A stretch of DNA of 64,000 nt from Heterodera schachtii (GCA_023374025.1 SIJG01000177.1:109446-173445); one strand, 5' to 3'; shown: positions 36,525-46,596, numbered from the stretch's first letter. The notes: generated from the letters alone by a model not told the origin. Made by a program: numbers and translations.

Positions 36525-36672
36525 GCATGCGTGCCGAGTTTAGCCAGCTGGGCCGGCCTAGCCGTTTATTAACGGTGAACCGTCACGGTGTAGACCGTCG
36601 CGGTTGTTAGTGCAGTAGCATTCTGCTGGCTGCGCAGTAGCAGCTACCGAAACATGCGTGGCATTCGCGTTT
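36525..36672. other. GC-rich structured segment
   Basis: The segment is strikingly GC-rich. It contains the hairpin AACCGTCACGG-TGTAGA-CCGTCGCGGTT (11-bp stem, one mismatch, one G-T), the direct repeat CATGCGTG at both ends, and a CAGTAGCA repeat. On the minus strand GGCCCAGCTGG is close to a Pol III A box. This may be the head of a SINE or a structured RNA, but I do not recognise it as any known RNA. Confidence 0.35.
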
Positions 36673-36924
36673 AGTTTATTTAAGAAATTATATTGAATTT
36701 TGAAAACTACCTAAAGCTGCGCGTTGGTATCAATGTCCAAACAAATCACATCCCAAAAATAAATTTTAGGAGAAAAAGCAGCAGAATATAAAAATATAAA
36801 ACTGACAGAACTGATGACAAATGAATGATCAAAAGAGGAATGAATTTAGGGACTGAATTGGGAAGTGGCCAAAATAAATGATCTCGGTAATACAAAATAT
36901 TTAAAAATAGGATCGTTTGTCCGT

Positions 36925-37035
36925 TGGCATGACATCACCGCGCTCCGACCAGCTGAGCTCCTGCGAAGCGTTCAGGCGTTGGTCCTCCCTCCTCACCGAA
37001 CCATGGAGGCCTCCTGGCCGACATTGTTGTTGAAC
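36925..37035 (-). repeat. tRNA-derived fragment, D-arm retained
   Basis: On the minus strand GCTC-AGCTGGTCG-GAGC (plus strand 36942-36958) is a perfect tRNA D-arm with an A-box-like sequence. No good B box follows at the expected distance. Together with the GC-rich flank (CCATGGAGGCCTCCTGG) this looks like a tRNA-derived repeat rather than a working tRNA gene. Confidence 0.4.
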
Positions 37036-37851
37036 TAAAGTAAATTTAGTAGTTTGAATTTTATTTTAATGAATTATTTTATTTGGAAAATTACAATGGT
37101 CATTCGTTGATTAATCTTTTTTCGTTAAATAACAACTTTGATTATTATTCAGAATTATTTTTAATAAAATATAAATATATTTTAATAAATAATTATACCG
37201 TAATAAATTTTTTATTTTTTATCTCGTAAATTCTAATCAGCATAAGGCAGAAATTCGGGACATAATAAAATTTGCTGAATCCCTCTCAAAAGGGGTCTAA
37301 TCATCGAGAAAAATGGAATGCCGAACGCATGGAAATATTTTTAAAAATTTTCCGACGTAGTTAAATGAAAAATCTTACGTTTTGAAACCGGTTTGTTCAA
37401 CAAACCCAAAAAAAGAAAATAATTTAATCAAATTTAAAAAATTTTTACTTCTTTTTTTTGTAAATATGTTTTTATTTATTGATAATTTTATTATTTTTTC
37501 TTGCTAAATTTAGCACATTTTTTTTTGTTTTTTTTTTCATTAACTCTCTTCAGTTTTTTCATCATATCGTAATGTCATTTTGTTAAATATTAAAATAATA
37601 TAAAATATTTATTTCTTTTTCAATTTTAAAATCTGTAATTTTTAAAAATCAAATTTAATTTTCTATAAACTTTTTTTTTATTAAATTCTCTCCAAAAATG
37701 AATAGAAAAGTCTAAAATAATAAGTAAATTAAAAATCTTTCTGGAGGAATTTAGATTATTTTCATCGTATACATTTTTAAAATATTTTTATTTTTTAAAA
37801 ATTTCATTTTATAAATTTCACAAGCATTTCAATTACAATAATATCTTATAT
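37036..37851. other. AT-rich stretch, nothing recognised
   Basis: This is low-complexity AT DNA with no frames or repeats that can be supported. Confidence 0.6.
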
Positions 37852-37859
37852 GTTATCAA

Positions 37860-38050
37860 TAGAGTAGAGCGGGACCGGGACCAAAACACGGACAACTGAG
37901 TACAACTGAGTACCGAAGTCCCGGTTTTGACCGGGACCGGGACTAGTCCCGGTTTTTTCCCGGTTTTCCCAGCCAAAAATTCCCGGTTTTTCAACCCGAA
38001 AAGGTCCCGGTCCCGGGTTTGCCCAAAATTCCCGGTCCCGCTCTACTCTA
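37860..38050. mobile_element. 191-bp hAT MITE of the CCGGGACC family
   Basis: The ends TAGAGTAGAGCGGGACCGGG and CCCGGTCCCGCTCTACTCTA are near-perfect inverted repeats. The flanks GTTATCAA at 37852-37859 and 38051-38058 are an exact 8-bp target duplication. TAGAG ends with an 8-bp duplication fit hAT. The interior is filled with CCGGGACC/GGTCCCGG, so the whole element can fold on itself. The minus-strand 71-codon reading frame here is a by-product of the GC repeats. Confidence 0.88.
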
Positions 38051-38162
38051 GTTATCAACAATTAATTGTTTAATTTTATGACTATTTTTAAATATTTTAT
38101 TCCATATTAACTGAATAAATAATTACTTTTTTTTATAATTTTTAATTTTCTTTAGCTTATGC

Positions 38163-38250
38163 TTTACTTATGGTATGGTTTGATTTTTTAAATTAGTAGT
38201 AATTTTTTTACTTATGGTATGGTTTGATTTTTTAAATTAGTAGTAATTTT
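38163..38250. repeat. Two perfect 44-bp tandem copies
   Basis: The copies start TTTACTTATGGTATGGTTTG at 38163 and 38207 and are identical. They are AT-rich and non-coding. Replication slippage is the simplest origin. Confidence 0.85.
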
Positions 38251-39169
38251 TTATTCTTTTTTCGTGAAATTTTGTTTAATTTATAGCTTTCTTAAATATA
38301 TTTTCATTTCGTATTATTTTTTAATTTAAATAAAAATCATTATTTTTATATTTTCATAAAAATCATGGCTTTCGTCATGTTCAATTTTTCGAGAATCTCA
38401 GGATGCTCTAATTTAATGTATATAAATTATTTAATATTATTTTTTACCATTTTTTTAAAGACATTTCTTTTTATTTAATCACTTTTAAAAATTTAATATT
38501 TATATAATTACGAGAATTGATTGTCTTAATTAGGCGATCGAAACGGTCGACTAATTTCGTTAGAAACATAATAATCTGTTTCTTGTTTTATTTAATTTGT
38601 TTAATTTGATGAATTTATTATATTTTTTATTTCATGTTGGGAATTTGCATTCATGGATGTTCTTGGTTGACGTATTACATAATTATACGTGAATTGCAAT
38701 AATATACAATTGCATTTTTTAATCTCTTAATTATTTATGAATTTGTCATTTTTTCTCATTATTCAACTTCTATTAATGTTTTATATTTAAAAAACATATT
38801 TTTTATTTTTCGTTTAATTTGTTTTAAGTTTTATGAGTGTTTAAATTTAATAGTTTTAATTTAATGCATTATTATTGTTTTTTTTTTACCAATCTTTAAA
38901 GTGTAAATTTCTAATTAAAAAGAATGGTTTATCCAGGGTTTCGCATTGTACAAATAAATAACGGAGGAAGTTTGTGAAATTCAAATAAATATAAAAATTT
39001 GAACAACACTTAATTCAAAAAAGTGAGTTTTCCTCAAATCCCCGGAATAAATGTTGTCCAAAATTTTTTAAATTTCCGCTAAACAATTTACGCATTTTTT
39101 AGAAACAACTCCAGCTGTTGCACTTTTAAAGTCAATAGAATTAAGAGCTATTTTTTGCTTTTCAAACCC

Positions 39170-39260
39170 ACTTTTTTCTGCTCTTTTTTTCTTAAAAGTT
39201 TTTGTGTAATTTGGGGGGTGGTGACGAGGGGGTTTCACCGGTGCCGATAGGAGCCACCGG
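39170..39260. repeat. Dispersed repeat with GC hairpin (copy 2)
   Basis: CCGGTGCC-GATA-GGAGCCACCGG with a preceding TTGGGGGGTGG matches copy 1 at 1890-1985 in the same orientation. The stem is imperfect here. Confidence 0.45.
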
Positions 39261-39822
39261 GAAAATTTTGAAAATTTGAATGTGATTTATAAGAAAAAAA
39301 AATGTACAATAAAATATTTGATTTATTGTTATTTTATTTTTATAGTTTATAATGTTTGGTATTTTATTTCTTTTATTTGATAAAGAAGTTTTATAAAGTG
39401 ATGATGAATAAGTTTAATTGTCCTCTGTGCTCTATTTATAAGTATTATAAATTATTTACTATATTATTTTGTACCATTTATAAATATATACTAATCTTTA
39501 TCAAATTTGTATTTTCCTTTTTCCATTATGTATTAATTTTATTTTTAAGTCAGGTTCATTTTGTAATATTCGCTAAAATTAATAACTTTTAAATAGTTTT
39601 GGTTTGACAGTTAATAAATTTTTTTATTTGTTTTAAATATTTTCTTATTTTTACGAGTTCATTTTTATTAAATAAAGGCCATAATCCGCCACTAATATAA
39701 TAGGTCATTAGCCTTTTGTTAATATTTTTGTTTCGTTTATTTTATCGTGACAATTGGATGATGCATTTTCCAGGAAGGTTAACTGGATTATATAATTTAT
39801 ATGCTCATAAATTATTAGGTAT

Positions 39823-40094
39823 TGTTATTGTTGGGAAGGTACTCAATTGACCGTTCCTATTTTATATATTTCCTTTCTATCTCTACCCTCCCCCACTCTC
39901 TCTCTGCTGTTCCCTCCATAAATACACGCGTCCCTTTGACCATCCGTTCATTTCCCTCATTTATTGGTATTTGTGCACTTTCTCCCAATCGATATTTGCC
40001 CCCATTTTCTCTTCTTATTTAATTGTGTCTTCACCAACCTTGAATAAATAAATATTTATTCACTTTGGTTTTGGTCAAGTGCAAAGGCACAACA
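39823..40094 (+). repeat. Probable 5' LTR
   Basis: The LTR starts TGTTATTG and ends ACAACA, giving TG...CA ends over about 272 bp. It holds a TATA-like CATAAATACA near 39918 and a polyadenylation-like AATAAATAAATA near 40044. The sequence TGGCGACGCC at 40098 follows three bases later, where a primer-binding site is expected. The boundaries are by eye, without a second LTR to compare. Confidence 0.55.
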
Positions 40095-40097
40095 AAT

Positions 40098-40118
40098 TGG
40101 CGACGCCCGTGGCAGATT
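40098..40118 (+). other. Putative primer-binding site
   Basis: TGGCGACGCCCGTGGCAG begins three bases after the LTR end. TGGCG starts are common in gypsy-type primer-binding sites, which pair with a tRNA 3' end. I cannot name the tRNA. Confidence 0.4.
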
Positions 40119-40396
40119 TCGACATTTAATTTTTGCAAAAGAAATTCATCTGTTTTTGGCTTTGTTGGATTGCTTTTAGCACCAACAAATTTTGGCCAAA
40201 CTTCATCGGACCGAACTTCAGCCAGTCGGCATTTGACTCAACCAATTGTTTGTCATCCCCACTGTTAGCTTTTAGCTTTCAGTAGAGGTATCAGCGCTGC
40301 TAATAATTTGTCTAGGCGACATTTATTAGTTCATCCACGCGCATCCACTCAGTTTGTATCTAGGCGCTGCAAACATAGGAGTGGTGAACGACAAAA

Positions 40397-41184
40397 ATGG
40401 CAGCAAATCCGACAATTGATGAATTGACGAAATTGCTGGCCAAACAGCAAAAGTTAGTCGACCAATTGCTGAACGCTCAACAGACGATGTCGCGCCAACT
40501 CAAACAACTCAGCTTCCTGCGCTTTCAAATGTGGAGTGTTTTGATCTTGATCAATCCGGCAAAAACATCAAAAATTGGATCGACCGTTTTGTGTTGGCCC
40601 TCGATTGTTCTTCGCCAAACATCCAAGACCAACTGAAAGTGAAGTTGATGCTGACCAAATTGAGTTAGGGAGCAGCCTACAACGAATACAGCAAATTTTG
40701 TCTGCCAAAGAAGCCGACCGAATTCGACTTTTCGGAGACATCGGCACAACTGAAAAGTTTGTTTGCCAAGCCCCAATCGGTTTGGATCGACCGATACGAA
40801 TGTTTGAGGGCTTAGAAACATGACGATGAAGACTTCCGTGCTTTCGTCAACCGCCACAAGCGGCTGCTTCGCGATTTTGAATATAAGAAGCTGAACGAAG
40901 GGCAGTTCAACTGCCTCATGCTTTTGATCGCTCTGAAATCGCCGAAAGACGTCGAAATGAGGAAGCGAATTTTGGGAAAGTTGACAACAGACGGCAACAA
41001 AGCAAACTACGACAATGTCGTCAGCGATTTGCAGATGTTCCTGTCAACAATTGCTGAGGCCAAGGCCATTGAACGCCCGTCCCATTTCAACGTTTTGGCG
41101 GTCAATCGGAGACCATTTCAGAAGAAGGAAAAGCCGACGCAAGGAAAGCAGATGAACGCTTTGCAACTGGGTGAATTTCAGTGA
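40397..41184 (+). pseudogene. gag-like region of the LTR retrotransposon
   Basis: ATG at 40397 starts a frame with a helical, Gln/Leu-rich N-terminus (LTKLLAKQQKLVDQLL). Near 40510 the coding sense shifts by one frame and continues to TGA at 41182. That frame has in-frame stops at 40666-40668 and 40813-40815. It contains segments typical of gypsy Gag (NWIDRFVLALDC, NCLMLLIALKSPKD). The CCHC zinc knuckle expected before the protease is missing, so the gag-pol join has probably lost sequence. Confidence 0.75.
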
Positions 41185-41522
41185 ATGCACTGAACCAACC
41201 GAGCCGTCTTGTTGAGGCACCAGTTGATGTGAATGGCAAACCCATTGATTTTGTGTTTGATCCGGGAGCTGAAATAACAGTGATCGATGAAGAATCACAT
41301 CATCAAATTGGGCGTCCCCGACTAATTCAATGCAGCGAAAGTGCCAAGTACCACGATGGAACTGAGTGCACCCTGCTGGGGAAGGGTTTTGCGACTTTCA
41401 CGTTCGGAAGACGCACACACGAAGGGCAATTTTATGTGACCAAAAAGGGTTCACTAAATTTATTGGGAATCGACATTTTGGATTGTTGGACACATTCAGA
41501 GCCAAAACTAAAATGGCAATGA
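41181..41522 (+). pseudogene. Retropepsin-like protease of the LTR retrotransposon
   Basis: This is an aspartic protease domain of about 113 codons. The active-site region reads FVFDPGAEITVID (residues about 24-36) where retropepsins have D-T/S-G, so the second catalytic-motif residue is Pro. The C-terminal LLGIDIL is the usual hydrophobic-Gly element. The domain joins gag with a frame overlap at 41181, and the RT frame starts where this one stops at 41520. In a decayed element the Pro is most simply a mutation. Confidence 0.75.
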
Positions 41523-42220
41523 AAGTGAATGTGGTACAAGCGGATGGGAAGGACCGAATGAAGAGTCAAACCCCGACGAAGAAGGACATGACTTTGCTCG
41601 ACCTTCAGTGTAATTTTCCGCATGTTTTTGCAGAAGGCCTGGGCCACTGCATGAAAGCCAAAGCCCATCTGGAATTGAAAGTGGACGCTATTCCAGTGCA
41701 CTGCAGGCCACGTCCAGTGCCATTCAGCACACGTTTGATTGTTCAGGCCGAATTGGATCGATTGCTGGCGCAGAAAGTGATCGGACCGATCGATCACACC
41801 CGTTGGGCCGCACCTATTATGGTTGTTAAAAAGGCCAACGGAGCAGCACGCGTTTGTGCAGATTTTTTCAACGTGCTTGAACGACGCATTGCTTTTGAAT
41901 CAGCATCCTTTGCCGTTGCCCGAAGACATTTTCTCCAAATTGAACGGAGGACGAATTTTTTCTCAGATCGACCTAAAGGATGCGTATCTCCAGGTTGAAT
42001 TGGATGAGAAATGAAAAGAACTGTGCACGATCGCCACCCACCGAGGAAATTTCCAATATTTGCGCTTACCATTTGGGGTAAAATCAGCGCCAGGAATTTT
42101 CCAATCGATCATGGATTCGATTTTGGCCGATTGTCCATTCGCTTTTGCTTACCTTGACGACATGATCGTGGTCAGTCGTTCACATGAGGAGCATCGAAAA
42201 TTTCGGAGCTTCGATCATTT
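41523..42220 (+). pseudogene. Reverse transcriptase domain, frameshifted and deleted
   Basis: The first part (to about 41865) carries RPRPVPFSTRL and WAAPIMVVKKANGAARVC. After a frameshift the palm continues with GRIFSQIDLKDAYLQV, an in-frame TGA at 42012-42014, LPFGVKSAP and the catalytic motif YLDD at 42150-42161. Just after EEHRKF, about 60 codons expected between the palm and the connection are absent, and the frame shifts again. The catalytic Asp residues are still present, but the protein cannot be made. Confidence 0.85.
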
Positions 42221-42998
42221 TTGGGAATGATCAATCATTACCAGCAGTTTGTGAAGAATATGCGATTTCTTCGGCAACCATTGGACGAGCTGCTGAAACA
42301 GGACGTGGCGTGGGTCTGGTCTACGGATTGTCAAAATGCCTTTGACAAAATCATCGATGTGCTCAAATCCGACCAACTTTTGACCCATTATGACCCGGAA
42401 AAGGACATCATTGTCTGCCGATGCCTCTGATTATGGGATTGGAGCAGTGATCTCCCATCGTTTTCCGGATGGCAGCTTAAAAGCTATTGCCCATGCATCG
42501 TGCTCTTTATCGCCTGCCGAAATGAACTACTCCCAGATCGAAAAAGAGGGATTAGCTCTTGTTTTTGCAGTTCAGAAGTTCCACAAATATCTTTTCTTAA
42601 GACACTTCGTCCTGCAGACCAATCACAAGCCTTTGTTGACAATTTTTGGTAACAAAAAGGGCATCAAAGCTGTTACAGCAAATCGCTTACAGCGCTGGGC
42701 ACTCATTCTTTTGGCGTATGATTTTGAGATCGAATACCAAAACACTGCCGATTTTGGTCAAGCCGATGCTCTTTCGCGCTTAATTGCAAAAGCGCCAGTG
42801 CCAGAAGATGAATATATTGTGGCAACAATAACGGAAATCCCTAATTTGGCAACTGTGAATGCCTTTACGACACAATTTCCAATTGTCCACGAGGATATTG
42901 TCAAGGCCACGAATTCTGACAATTTGCTCCAGGAAGTGAAAGGATTCATCCTGAGCCAGTGGCCAAATAAAGTGATTATGACAGAGGACATCACATAA
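42217..42998 (+). pseudogene. RT connection and RNase H domain
   Basis: The connection (LGMINHYQQFV to DPEKDIIV) runs to about 42415, where one missing base shifts the frame into RNase H. RNase H shows DASDYGIGAV and IEKEGLALVFAV. It then reads LQTNHKPL where the family has TDHKPL, so a catalytic Asp has become Asn. The final Asp is kept in QADALSRL. The frame hits TAA at 42996-42998 and then continues in the same frame into integrase, so the TAA is a nonsense change inside pol. Confidence 0.85.
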
Positions 42999-43366
42999 TT
43001 CCATCGAAGGCGAGAAGCGCTATCATTCGAGAACGGATGCATCATGTACGCCGGCCGGATTGTCGTCCCAGCATCACTTCAGACAGAAGTGCTTAAAATG
43101 CTACATTGTGGACACCCCGGAATGAAGCGCATGAAAAGCCTCGCCCGCCAGCATGTGTACTGGCCAGGAATTGACCAACAAATAGAAGAAGTGGTGAGAA
43201 AATGTGAGACTTGTGCCACCGAAGCGAAGGCGCCAAAGAAAACGGAGCTACATTCTTGGCCAAAAGCCAAAGGGCCATGGAAACGTATGCCGGTCCCTTC
43301 TTTGGAAAGATGTATCTGATCATTGTCGACGCGCACTCCAAATGGCTGGATTTTAATGAATTTTAT
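42999..43366 (+). pseudogene. Integrase: zinc-binding domain and truncated core
   Basis: In the frame after the TAA, the H2C2 zinc-binding domain is intact (HPGMKRMKSLARQHVYWPG ... CETC). Near 43280 a small deletion shifts the frame and removes the first catalytic Asp of the core. The core resumes as YAGPFFGKMYLIIVDAHSKW, retaining the second Asp, and then breaks off near 43350 into AT-rich DNA. The rest of integrase and the 3' LTR are absent. Confidence 0.85.
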
Positions 43367-43999
43367 TAACAATCTCAATTGAAAAGGAAGAATGAAACTT
43401 TATAATATTGTTATTTTTACTTAATTTTGTTATTTTTCACGTTTGAACAATATATAGAGAAATCAAATGAGATCAATAATTAAAAGTTTACTTGTTTTTG
43501 AGCAAAATTATGGGTAATTATTTGGAGAGAAAATTCATTATGATTAATCTCCATAGATAAATATCATTGTTAGTATTTGTAATATGAAAAAACCTCATTA
43601 ATTTATATATATATAACATTGGTTTTCCAATATTATTTAATTTCTAGTTCATCTTCAAATATCGTGGCGAGGACTGTCAGCTTTCAACGATGGTGTTCCA
43701 AAACCTTCTCGGTGATTTAATTATTTTATTGTTTTGGTTAAATTTTTATTGATAATTTATATTTTATGATAATTATAAAAGTTGTTCCTTTATTTTTTGA
43801 CATAAAATATGCTTTATAGTCCATTTTATGAATTATGTCTTTATTTAAATCATTTTTTGTTCATATTTATTAAATGAGATTTTAATTCACTTTATATTTT
43901 ATATCATGATCATATAAATCAATCTCAAAGTCCGTTTCAGCTTAAAGTCAGAAGAAGATTTATCTAAATAATTCATAATTAAATTTTATTTTAAAGCTT
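43367..43999. other. AT-rich stretch, nothing recognised
   Basis: This AT-rich DNA lies between the truncated retrotransposon and the foldback element. A patch near 43655-43710 is slightly richer in GC, without a frame or motif. Confidence 0.55.
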
Positions 44000-44007
44000 G
44001 GATTTAC
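44000..44007. repeat. 8-bp target-site duplication (left), GGATTTAC
   Basis: This is identical to 44698-44705 at the other end of the foldback element, at the same distance from the first repeat unit. Confidence 0.8.
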
Positions 44008-44017
44008 GGTGCTAGGT

Positions 44018-44116
44018 CGTTCCACAAAAAAGCTCAGTGTGGGCGTTCCACAAAAAGCTCAGTGTGGGCGTTCCACAAAAAAAGCTCAGTGTGGGCGTTC
44101 CACAAAAAGCTCAGTG
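44018..44116. repeat. 25-27-bp tandem array, left arm (four units)
   Basis: GTTCCACAAAA(AA)GCTCAGTG repeats are separated by TGGGC. The A run is 5-7 long. The array is an inverted copy of that at 44587-44687. Confidence 0.9.
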
Positions 44117-44586
44117 ATTGATAAATTAATTAAATAAATTTAATAATTCAATTCACCAAATCACGGTGCCGTACGCTTAACCCTAATGTACGGCGGGACT
44201 GAAGTCATTTTCAATTTTTTTTTCATTTTTCAATTTTTCGCATCACTTCTGGCCAATTTTCTCCATTTGTAGTAGACACAGACGGACGCCATTGATACCA
44301 TTTTGTAGAGCTCATCGAGCTGTACAAAAAAGCCGCTGGTACCGGCACGCTTAGCCTGGGTTGGCCATCGACAAGGGTCGGGGGCGAGGCTGAGGGCCCT
44401 CCGGCAGAGGTGCCCGATCCCTGACAGGCTCCAAGCGAATGGATCAAGAACCGGACCCGGCCTGGGAGATAGCCCTTTAAAAACCGAACAAAAAATGGTT
44501 CTTAACCTGGCTGGTCCGGGTTCCGGATCAGGCACTTTTGGTGCCTCGAAAGGGGTGCGATAGGCTTCCGGAAAATGGCCAATCAA

Positions 44587-44687
44587 TCACTGAGCTTTTT
44601 GTGGAACGCCCACACTGAGCTTTTTTTGTGGAACGCCCACACTGAGCTTTTTTGTGGAACGCCCACACTGAGCTTTTTTGTGGAACG
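44587..44687. repeat. 25-27-bp tandem array, right arm (four units)
   Basis: CACTGAGCTTTTT(TT)GTGGAAC repeats are separated by GCCCA, the exact reverse complement of the left-arm unit. The number of units equals the left arm. Confidence 0.9.
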
Positions 44688-44705
44688 ACTCACCACGGGA
44701 TTTAC

Positions 44706-45863
44706 ATCTTCTAATATTTAATAAAGTTTTAAATGCTATGCGTTTTAATGCAATAGTTTTTATTTACAAAATGATCAAAAAGATATTTTGCATATAAATT
44801 TATTATTTTTGGATTTTTATTTTTCGATTAATTATGTTGTTTTTTTTGGCATAAATTTTTACTTATAAACTTTTCTTAATTATTTAATTTTTATCTAGAG
44901 TCAATAATTTATTCTTTTACTTTTTGTTATTACTAATAAATAAAAGATATTTAAATTCCTACAAATAATTTAAAATCAATTAATAATAAAAATATTTTGT
45001 GTAAATCTTGATAAATATATATAGAAAAAAAGCATAGATGCATTTTTATATAAATATATATTATCTTTTAATCCTTATCGAGAACGAGTTAATATCAAAT
45101 AAATATGCAAAATATGATTTTCAAAAATAACAAAAAAAAAAATAAATAAATACTTGAGGAAAAAAATTTGGATTCAAAAAAATATATAAAAAAAACTATT
45201 ACAAAGAAAGGATTCTACGATTAAAACATTAAACCGATACATAAATGAAATTTTTGAAAAGTCGTTATTTGTATAAAAAAAATTAATCTCTCAGAAAGTC
45301 AAAAATAAATAAACTTTGCTTGCTTTAGTAACAAAAATTATTAATTTTAATTTTATATTTAAATTAAATTTTAATTAAATATAATAATAAATTAATATTC
45401 TCTTGATCTCGCTCTTGAATTCTTTAAAATGGATCTCCATAAAACCTTTTTTTACTGAAGTTATTAACAATCTCTTTAGATAGGCTAAATTCAAATGGAA
45501 TTAGAAAAAGAAGATCATTTTTAATAAACTAATTTATATTTATGTATTATTAATTCTCAATTTTTTTTTAATATGTTTAATATAATATCTAAAAATTATT
45601 ATCAAAAACAACAATAAGCAAATAATAAATAAATTATTATTTTTATTTCTTGTAACAATTAATTTAAGAAAATATTTATTTCTAGTTTATATTTTTCTGT
45701 TTTATTAATTTTTAATACAATCTTCTTCTTTGAAATTGGCTTCTTTGTATTGCGTGGGTTTTCTTTTTTAATTTTTTGATTAAGTTCTTATTATTACTTC
45801 TTTTTAAAGTCTTAAGCAACTTTAGAGTTGTTCAAGACCGGTTAAACCGGCAAATTTAAAATT
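44706..45863. other. AT-rich stretch, nothing recognised
   Basis: There are no frames or repeats to support. The short inverted sequence ACCGGTTAAACCGG near 45838-45851 is the only structured spot. Confidence 0.55.
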
Positions 45864-46011
45864 AAATTTCATTCTTAATTTTTCACTGGTAAATTCGTTG
45901 TGTATAAGTAAAAATTTTCTTTAATAAATAGGGCTGATATTTATAGGTGCTAAAAACTGCCAAAATAGGTAGGTTTTAGGTTCTAAAAAACCCCCAAAAT
46001 AGGTGCTAAAA
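45864..46011. repeat. 148-bp inverted repeat, left copy
   Basis: The copy begins AAATTTCATTCTTAATT and ends AGGTGCTAAAA, and appears identical along its full length to the complement of 56133-56280. The inner 85 bp starts TAGGGCTGATATTTATAGG, which looks like a hAT-type terminus with CAAAATAGG subterminal repeats. The outer 62 bp is ordinary AT-rich flank that is nevertheless also duplicated. Confidence 0.85.
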
Positions 46012-46127
46012 TTTATAAACCTCTAATATTTTTTAATAGATAATTATATTGATGTTAAATGGCAAAAAAAATTAGGTCTTTCGATTGAGCTTAATATATG
46101 CTTTCGCTTCAGTTCTCGGTTCTTAGT

Positions 46128-46596
46128 AGGGCTAATATTTTTTTGGTTTTTGCCTATTTTTCCCTGGCTCCTATTGGCTTGAAACAAAAACAAATTTTTG
46201 GGGGGCTGTTCAGCTTTATTTTGACGTTTTTCCCAAAATTTATAATAAAAAAAATTCAATAAAAACGAAAATACATCCATAGGATTATGTTTATGGAAAT
46301 TTAAGAAAAAATATACCCATAAGAATCGATTCTAAATTATTTGCAAAAATACACACCTTAAGAAATGAAAAATGTTCTCAAAAATTCATCTCTTAAATTT
46401 ATTTATTTCTTTTCTTGACAAGAATTTTTGATTAAAATTTATCGATAAATAATTTGGCTTAATTTTTTTCTTTTTTAAATATATTTTGCTATTTGTATTT
46501 TTTATTTTTTAATAATGCCTATTTTTTGGGTTTTTGGAACCTGAAGCTTACCAATTTTGGCAGTTTTAGAGCCTAAAAATATATATAAGCCCTATC
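46128..46596. mobile_element. hAT-like non-autonomous element
   Basis: The left end TAGGGCTAATATTTTTTTGG and right end TATATATAAGCCCTA are inverted, and the right subterminal part (GGCAGTTTTAGAGCC) echoes the left copy at 45928. The interior from about 46198 (GGGGGGCTGTTCAGC, then TTTTTCCCAAAATTT and ATACCCATAAGAATCGA) parallels 55710-56000. Both therefore belong to one family. No clean 8-bp duplication was found. The minus-strand 78-codon frame inside is not convincing. Confidence 0.5.

Larger units (their letters stand above)
38059..39822. other. AT-rich stretch with two small repeats
   Basis: There is no gene. The stretch holds a 2 x 44-bp tandem repeat (38163-38250) and copy 2 of the hairpin-bearing dispersed repeat (about 39170-39260). 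The sequence near 38936 begins CAGGGTTTCGCATTG, which looks like a hAT-type left end but has no partner. Confidence 0.5.
39823..43366 (+). mobile_element. Decayed Ty3/gypsy-type LTR retrotransposon, 3'-truncated
   Basis: The parts, in order, are a probable 5' LTR, a primer-binding-site-like stretch, gag, protease, reverse transcriptase, RNase H and integrase. The order RT-RNase H-integrase is that of Ty3/gypsy elements. The coding region has several frameshifts, in-frame stops and deletions, and the sequence stops early in the integrase core near 43350. No 3' LTR was found downstream. It is a dead copy. Confidence 0.88.
44008..44697. mobile_element. Foldback element with 25-27-bp tandem-repeat arms, 8-bp duplication
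   Basis: The element is 690 bp and flanked by GGATTTAC at 44000-44007 and 44698-44705, an exact 8-bp direct repeat. Each arm has four tandem units of about 25-27 bp (GTTCCACAAAAAGCTCAGTG plus TGGGC), left at 44018-44116 and right at 44587-44687. The units vary only in the length of the A run. The outer ends, GGTGCTAGGTCG and complemented CGTGGTGAGTCG, align without gaps but imperfectly. The roughly 470-bp centre is mostly GC-rich with no recognised gene, and holds a perfect hairpin GCCGTAC/GTACGGC near 44167-44193. No transposase is encoded. Confidence 0.85.

Noticed and set aside
39356..39592. 78-codon plus-strand hydrophobic frame
   Set aside because: It is dominated by Phe, Ile, Tyr, Leu and Lys from AT-rich DNA. 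Similar frames occur by chance throughout the window.
42996..42998. Natural pol stop between RNase H and integrase
   Set aside because: The same frame continues straight into a good integrase zinc-binding domain, so the TAA is a nonsense mutation inside pol.
44230..44586. 118-codon minus-strand frame in the centre of the 44-kb foldback
   Set aside because: It is Pro/Arg/Ala-rich as expected from GC-rich DNA, overlaps another frame of equal quality, and shows no domain.
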